Of a stretch of DNA of 64,000 bases, positions 61,511 to 64,000 are shown in pieces. How positions within the stretch are numbered: the stretch's first letter is position 1; every line of letters begins with the position of its first letter. The translations under genes were made by a program, and so were the position numbers. A model generated the notes under the pieces. The model was not told the origin of the DNA, did not search any database, and saw only the letters and a list, made by a program, of their open reading frames with translations. Location of the stretch: assembly GCF_900113525.1 (NCBI RefSeq), contig NZ_FOPP01000001.1:372001-436000 (forward strand). Direction: 5' to 3'. The stretch is from Pedobacter insulae. Lineage in GTDB: Bacteria; Bacteroidota; Bacteroidia; Sphingobacteriales; Sphingobacteriaceae.

Positions 61511-62776
61511 TCAAGATCGCTTTAACTCAAATATCGTAATTTCTGGCAAAATTCCTACACGACCTGGATATCCTAAAAAGCCATAACCTACATTTACGTA
61601 AAGCTGTTGTTGCTGCGCTTGATATAAGCCTGCCCATTCTTTATAAATATACTGCACAGGGCTCCACTGAAATTCTTTTAAACGCACTCCAAATTGCATT
61701 CCGTGTGTATGACCACTAAACATGGCATCAATGTCAGGGTATTTTTCGAGTATTTCCCCTCTCCAATGCGAGGGATCGTGCGATAGCAACAGTTTTACGG
61801 GTAAATCTTCTGTGTTTTGTACGGCCTGATCCATTTTTCCGTATTTAGGGAAGCGTCCCATTCCCCAGTTTTCGATACCTAAAATTCCAATTTCCTCCCC
61901 ATTAACTTTTAATCTCCTGTTTTCATTCATTAGCAGATCGAAGCCCATTAACTTATGGGTTTTAATCATGTCTTGCAGGTTTTTTATTTTTGCAGGGGAG
62001 CTTTCTTTGCCAAAATAGTAATCTCCATAATCATGATTACCTAACGTGGAATAAACACCTAAGGGAGCTTTTATTTTAGCAAAAATGTCTTGGTATTCGG
62101 AAACTTCGCTGGTTAAGTTATTGACAAGATCGCCAGTGAAAAAAATAAGATCGGGTTTCTCTGCCAGTAATAAATCTACACCACCTTGCACGGCTGTTTT
62201 ATTGTAAAAGCTGCCCGAGTGGATATCTGATATTTGCGCTAATTTGATGCCGTCGAATGCTTTTGGAAGATTTGGTAATACGAGTTTAACACGCTTGACG
62301 TGATAGTCATACGCTCCTGATACGATGCCCCAACTGAGAGAACTTAAAGGAACTGCGGCGGCTACCAGACCGGCTTTTGTTAAAAAAGCGGAGCGACTGA
62401 TGAGGTCGTTTGTTGGTTTGTTGGTTAGGTTTTTGGTTTGCTGGTCAGTTTGTTGTTTGGTTTTACTGAAGCCACTAAGTTTATTAATTCCCCGTCTAAT
62501 ATCATCTACCACGAAAAATGGGAGCATAAACATTTTTGCAACGGCCGACAAGAAGAAAGCAACCAGGATAACTGCTCTTAATGTTAGGAATAAGTTTAGA
62601 AATATGGCAGCAAAGACACCAATGATCAGTAAGATGTTGAATGTCCACCACGCTATAGTAAAGTTTCTTTTTACTTTGGCAGACCATTTTGTGAAAGAAT
62701 TTATGATTGCTTTATAACAGTAAAAATCCAATAACAATACTAGTAAGCATATGACGAATAACAAGTAAGATCTCAT
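61511..62776 (-). CDS. Membrane metallophosphoesterase
   Basis: A 421-residue protein with about three N-terminal membrane helices (first 95 residues), a Gln/Thr/Asn/Lys-rich linker (KTKQQTDQQTKNLTNKPTND, about 108-127) and a calcineurin-like phosphoesterase domain. The five metal-site motifs are present: AQISDIHSG (D, H), FFTGDLVNN (D), STLGNHDYG (N, H), LLLSHDP (H), FSGHTHGMQ (H, H). It resembles YkuE/YaeI-type enzymes, some acting on UDP-2,3-diacylglucosamine or phospholipid-like substrates. The start overlaps the upstream AAA gene by 4 bp (ATGA), so the two are coupled. Confidence 0.93.
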   Translation of the reverse strand: MRSYLLFVICLLVLLLDFYCYKAIINSFTKWSAKVKRNFTIAWWTFNILLIIGVFAAIFLNLFLTLRAVILVAFFLSAVAKMFMLPFFVVDDIRRGINKLSGFSKTKQQTDQQTKNLTNKPTNDLISRSAFLTKAGLVAAAVPLSSLSWGIVSGAYDYHVKRVKLVLPNLPKAFDGIKLAQISDIHSGSFYNKTAVQGGVDLLLAEKPDLIFFTGDLVNNLTSEVSEYQDIFAKIKAPLGVYSTLGNHDYGDYYFGKESSPAKIKNLQDMIKTHKLMGFDLLMNENRRLKVNGEEIGILGIENWGMGRFPKYGKMDQAVQNTEDLPVKLLLSHDPSHWRGEILEKYPDIDAMFSGHTHGMQFGVRLKEFQWSPVQYIYKEWAGLYQAQQQQLYVNVGYGFLGYPGRVGILPEITIFELKRS

Positions 62777-64000
62777 TCGTCCTCGTCGGCTAAATCTACA
62801 TTGAAAAGACTATCAAACATATCTGAAAAGCCAAAGCCGCTGTTTAGGTAGTTTTTGCTTAGCTGTGAGAATTCGGCTAGGCCATGAAGTACAAATTCCA
62901 TTAATAATAAGCTTTGGTTTTCGCTTAACTTGGGATGAAATTTTTGCACAACTTCTTGAAGTCCATCAACTTCTAGCAAAGCTTTTTTGTAAGCCGGGAG
63001 GGTTAACTCGTCTCCAATGTCGAGGGTATTACCCTCCGTAAACCATTCGGTTATTTTGCTGTAGGGATTGGCGTTTCTGCTTTTCTTCGCTTTTTCGGGG
63101 TCGGGGAAGTATCTGGCAAATAAATGTTTAATTGATTTGCCAATTAAAGTATGTGCTACTTTCGCAGGTCCTTCTAATTCGCCTTCATAGACTAATTCTA
63201 TTTTACCGGTAACTGCCGGAATAATTCCACTTAGATCGGCTAACCTAGCAAAGGTAGTTTGTTCGTGATTGATCAGCATTCTTCGCTCAGCATTGCTCAC
63301 CAAGTTTTCATAGGCAGAGATGGTTAGGCGTGCTGAAACGCCCGACTTTTGATCGATAAATTCACTTTTTCGGGCTTCGAAAGCTACTTGCTCTACTAAG
63401 TCTTTAATCAGGCCATCTACTTCAATTTGGGAGCGCTGTTCAGTACTAAGTTTCGCTTCCTGAAAAGTAATTTTTTTAGCTATCTCTACTGTCTTCGGAT
63501 AGTGTGTTAAGATTTGGCTTTCTATCCTGTCTTTTAATGGTGTTACAATACTGCCACGATTGGTGTAATCTTCAGGGTTTGCGGTAAACACAAACTGAAT
63601 ATCTAAAGGCAAACGGAGCTTAAAACCTCTGATTTGAATATCCTTTTCTTGTAACATATTAAATAAGGCAACCTGAATTCTTGCCTGTAGATCGGGCAGC
63701 TCATTGATGACAAAAATACTTCTATGGGCTCTTGGGATAAGTCCAAAATGGATTACTCGCTCATCGTTATATGTTAACTTAAGTGTGGCGGCTTTAATCG
63801 GGTCTACATCGCCAATTAAATCGGCTACTGTTACATCGGGCGTTGCCAATTTTTCGGTATAACGTTCGCTGCGGTGTTGCCATAAGATTGGCGTTTCATC
63901 ACCTTTTTGTGTAATTTCATTTTTGGCAAACCAGGAAATCGGATTCAAAGGATCGTCGAATATCTCGCTGCCAGCAACATAGGGAATGTATTCATCTAAT
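62773..64000 (-). CDS. AAA+ ATPase (MoxR/magnesium-chelatase-like), 5' part outside window
   Basis: At least 408 residues; the reading frame stays open to the window edge (…LDEYIPYVAGSEIFDDP), so the N terminus and the Walker A loop are missing. What is seen: a Walker B-like IFVINELPDL (NE instead of DE), sensor 1 FVFTANPEDYTNRG, an arginine finger LKDRIESQI, and the lid region. The C-terminal 150 residues contain YSKITEWFTEGNTLDIGDEL and an acidic end. Such ATPases normally work with a VWA-domain protein, expected further along in either direction outside this window. It is coupled by a 4-bp overlap with the metallophosphoesterase gene. A TTG at 63948 is internal and not the start. Confidence 0.85.
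   Translation of the reverse strand, partial: LDEYIPYVAGSEIFDDPLNPISWFAKNEITQKGDETPILWQHRSERYTEKLATPDVTVADLIGDVDPIKAATLKLTYNDERVIHFGLIPRAHRSIFVINELPDLQARIQVALFNMLQEKDIQIRGFKLRLPLDIQFVFTANPEDYTNRGSIVTPLKDRIESQILTHYPKTVEIAKKITFQEAKLSTEQRSQIEVDGLIKDLVEQVAFEARKSEFIDQKSGVSARLTISAYENLVSNAERRMLINHEQTTFARLADLSGIIPAVTGKIELVYEGELEGPAKVAHTLIGKSIKHLFARYFPDPEKAKKSRNANPYSKITEWFTEGNTLDIGDELTLPAYKKALLEVDGLQEVVQKFHPKLSENQSLLLMEFVLHGLAEFSQLSKNYLNSGFGFSDMFDSLFNVDLADEDE

Overview
The window is a chromosomal segment of a Bacteroidota bacterium, most likely of the Sphingobacteriaceae (Pedobacter-like). The reasons are the AT-rich genome, the absence of Shine-Dalgarno sites, several TAnnTTTG promoter elements, an alternative complex III plus caa3-type oxidase locus, a sigma/FecR/SusC/SusD import locus, many SPII lipoproteins, and interspersed GTCATTGCGAGG-type palindromic repeats. 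Genus assignment is inference. No rRNA, tRNA, CRISPR array, IS transposase or phage was seen.

Layout. 1-4.1 kb is a repeat-rich accessory stretch: an outer-membrane barrel protein, an AAA_14/DUF4143-type ATPase bracketed by two near-identical 141-bp composite repeats, and a small GIY-YIG protein. 4.1-8.1 kb (minus strand) is glyA followed by a cytosolic GAF/PAS hybrid histidine kinase. 8.1-12.2 kb holds dxs and fcl (GDP-L-fucose synthase) separated by repeat arrays. 12.2-15.1 kb (minus) is a SirB1-like protein, a ComF protein and a beta-helix lipoprotein. 15.1-19.0 kb holds a methyltransferase and a BlaI/M56 pair in which the M56 protein carries an N-acetylmuramoyl-L-alanine amidase domain where BlaR1 has its penicillin sensor; REP-like hairpin triplets flank the pair. 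19.0-23.2 kb (minus) has a penicillin acylase family hydrolase, a small membrane protein, a BamA-type barrel protein and an internally deleted ORF6N pseudogene. 23.4 kb has a deoxyhypusine synthase-like gene behind a 39-bp palindrome.

The core, 24.7-41.2 kb, is respiratory. actA-F (quinol:cytochrome c oxidoreductase, alternative complex III) is followed by the oxidase subunits II and I, a strong terminator, then heme A and heme O synthases, two subunit III-like proteins, subunit IV, a SCO-like protein lacking every copper ligand, and a DUF420 protein. Together they oxidise menaquinol and pass electrons through cytochrome c domains to a heme-copper oxidase.

41.2-50.8 kb is a nutrient-import locus: ECF sigma factor, FecR anti-sigma factor, SusC with an STN signalling domain, SusD, an HExxH zinc metallohydrolase lipoprotein and a DUF4302-like lipoprotein. 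The last two share a C-terminal domain. 51.1-53.4 kb holds a small membrane protein, DUF983, DUF2461 and an OmpA-type lipoprotein. 53.4-56.1 kb (minus) has a TPR protein, a DUF4286 protein and rfbC. 56.3-60.6 kb is an operon of an S9 peptidase homologue without its catalytic histidine, a histidine kinase and an OmpR-type regulator. 60.6-64.0 kb (minus) is an AAA ATPase cut by the window edge, a metallophosphoesterase and a UbiA-like membrane protein.

The observations most worth following are the BlaR1-like amidase fusion, the metal-ligand-free SCO protein, the S9 pseudo-peptidase tied to a two-component system, the repeat architecture around the AAA_14 ATPase, and the ORF6N deletion remnant.
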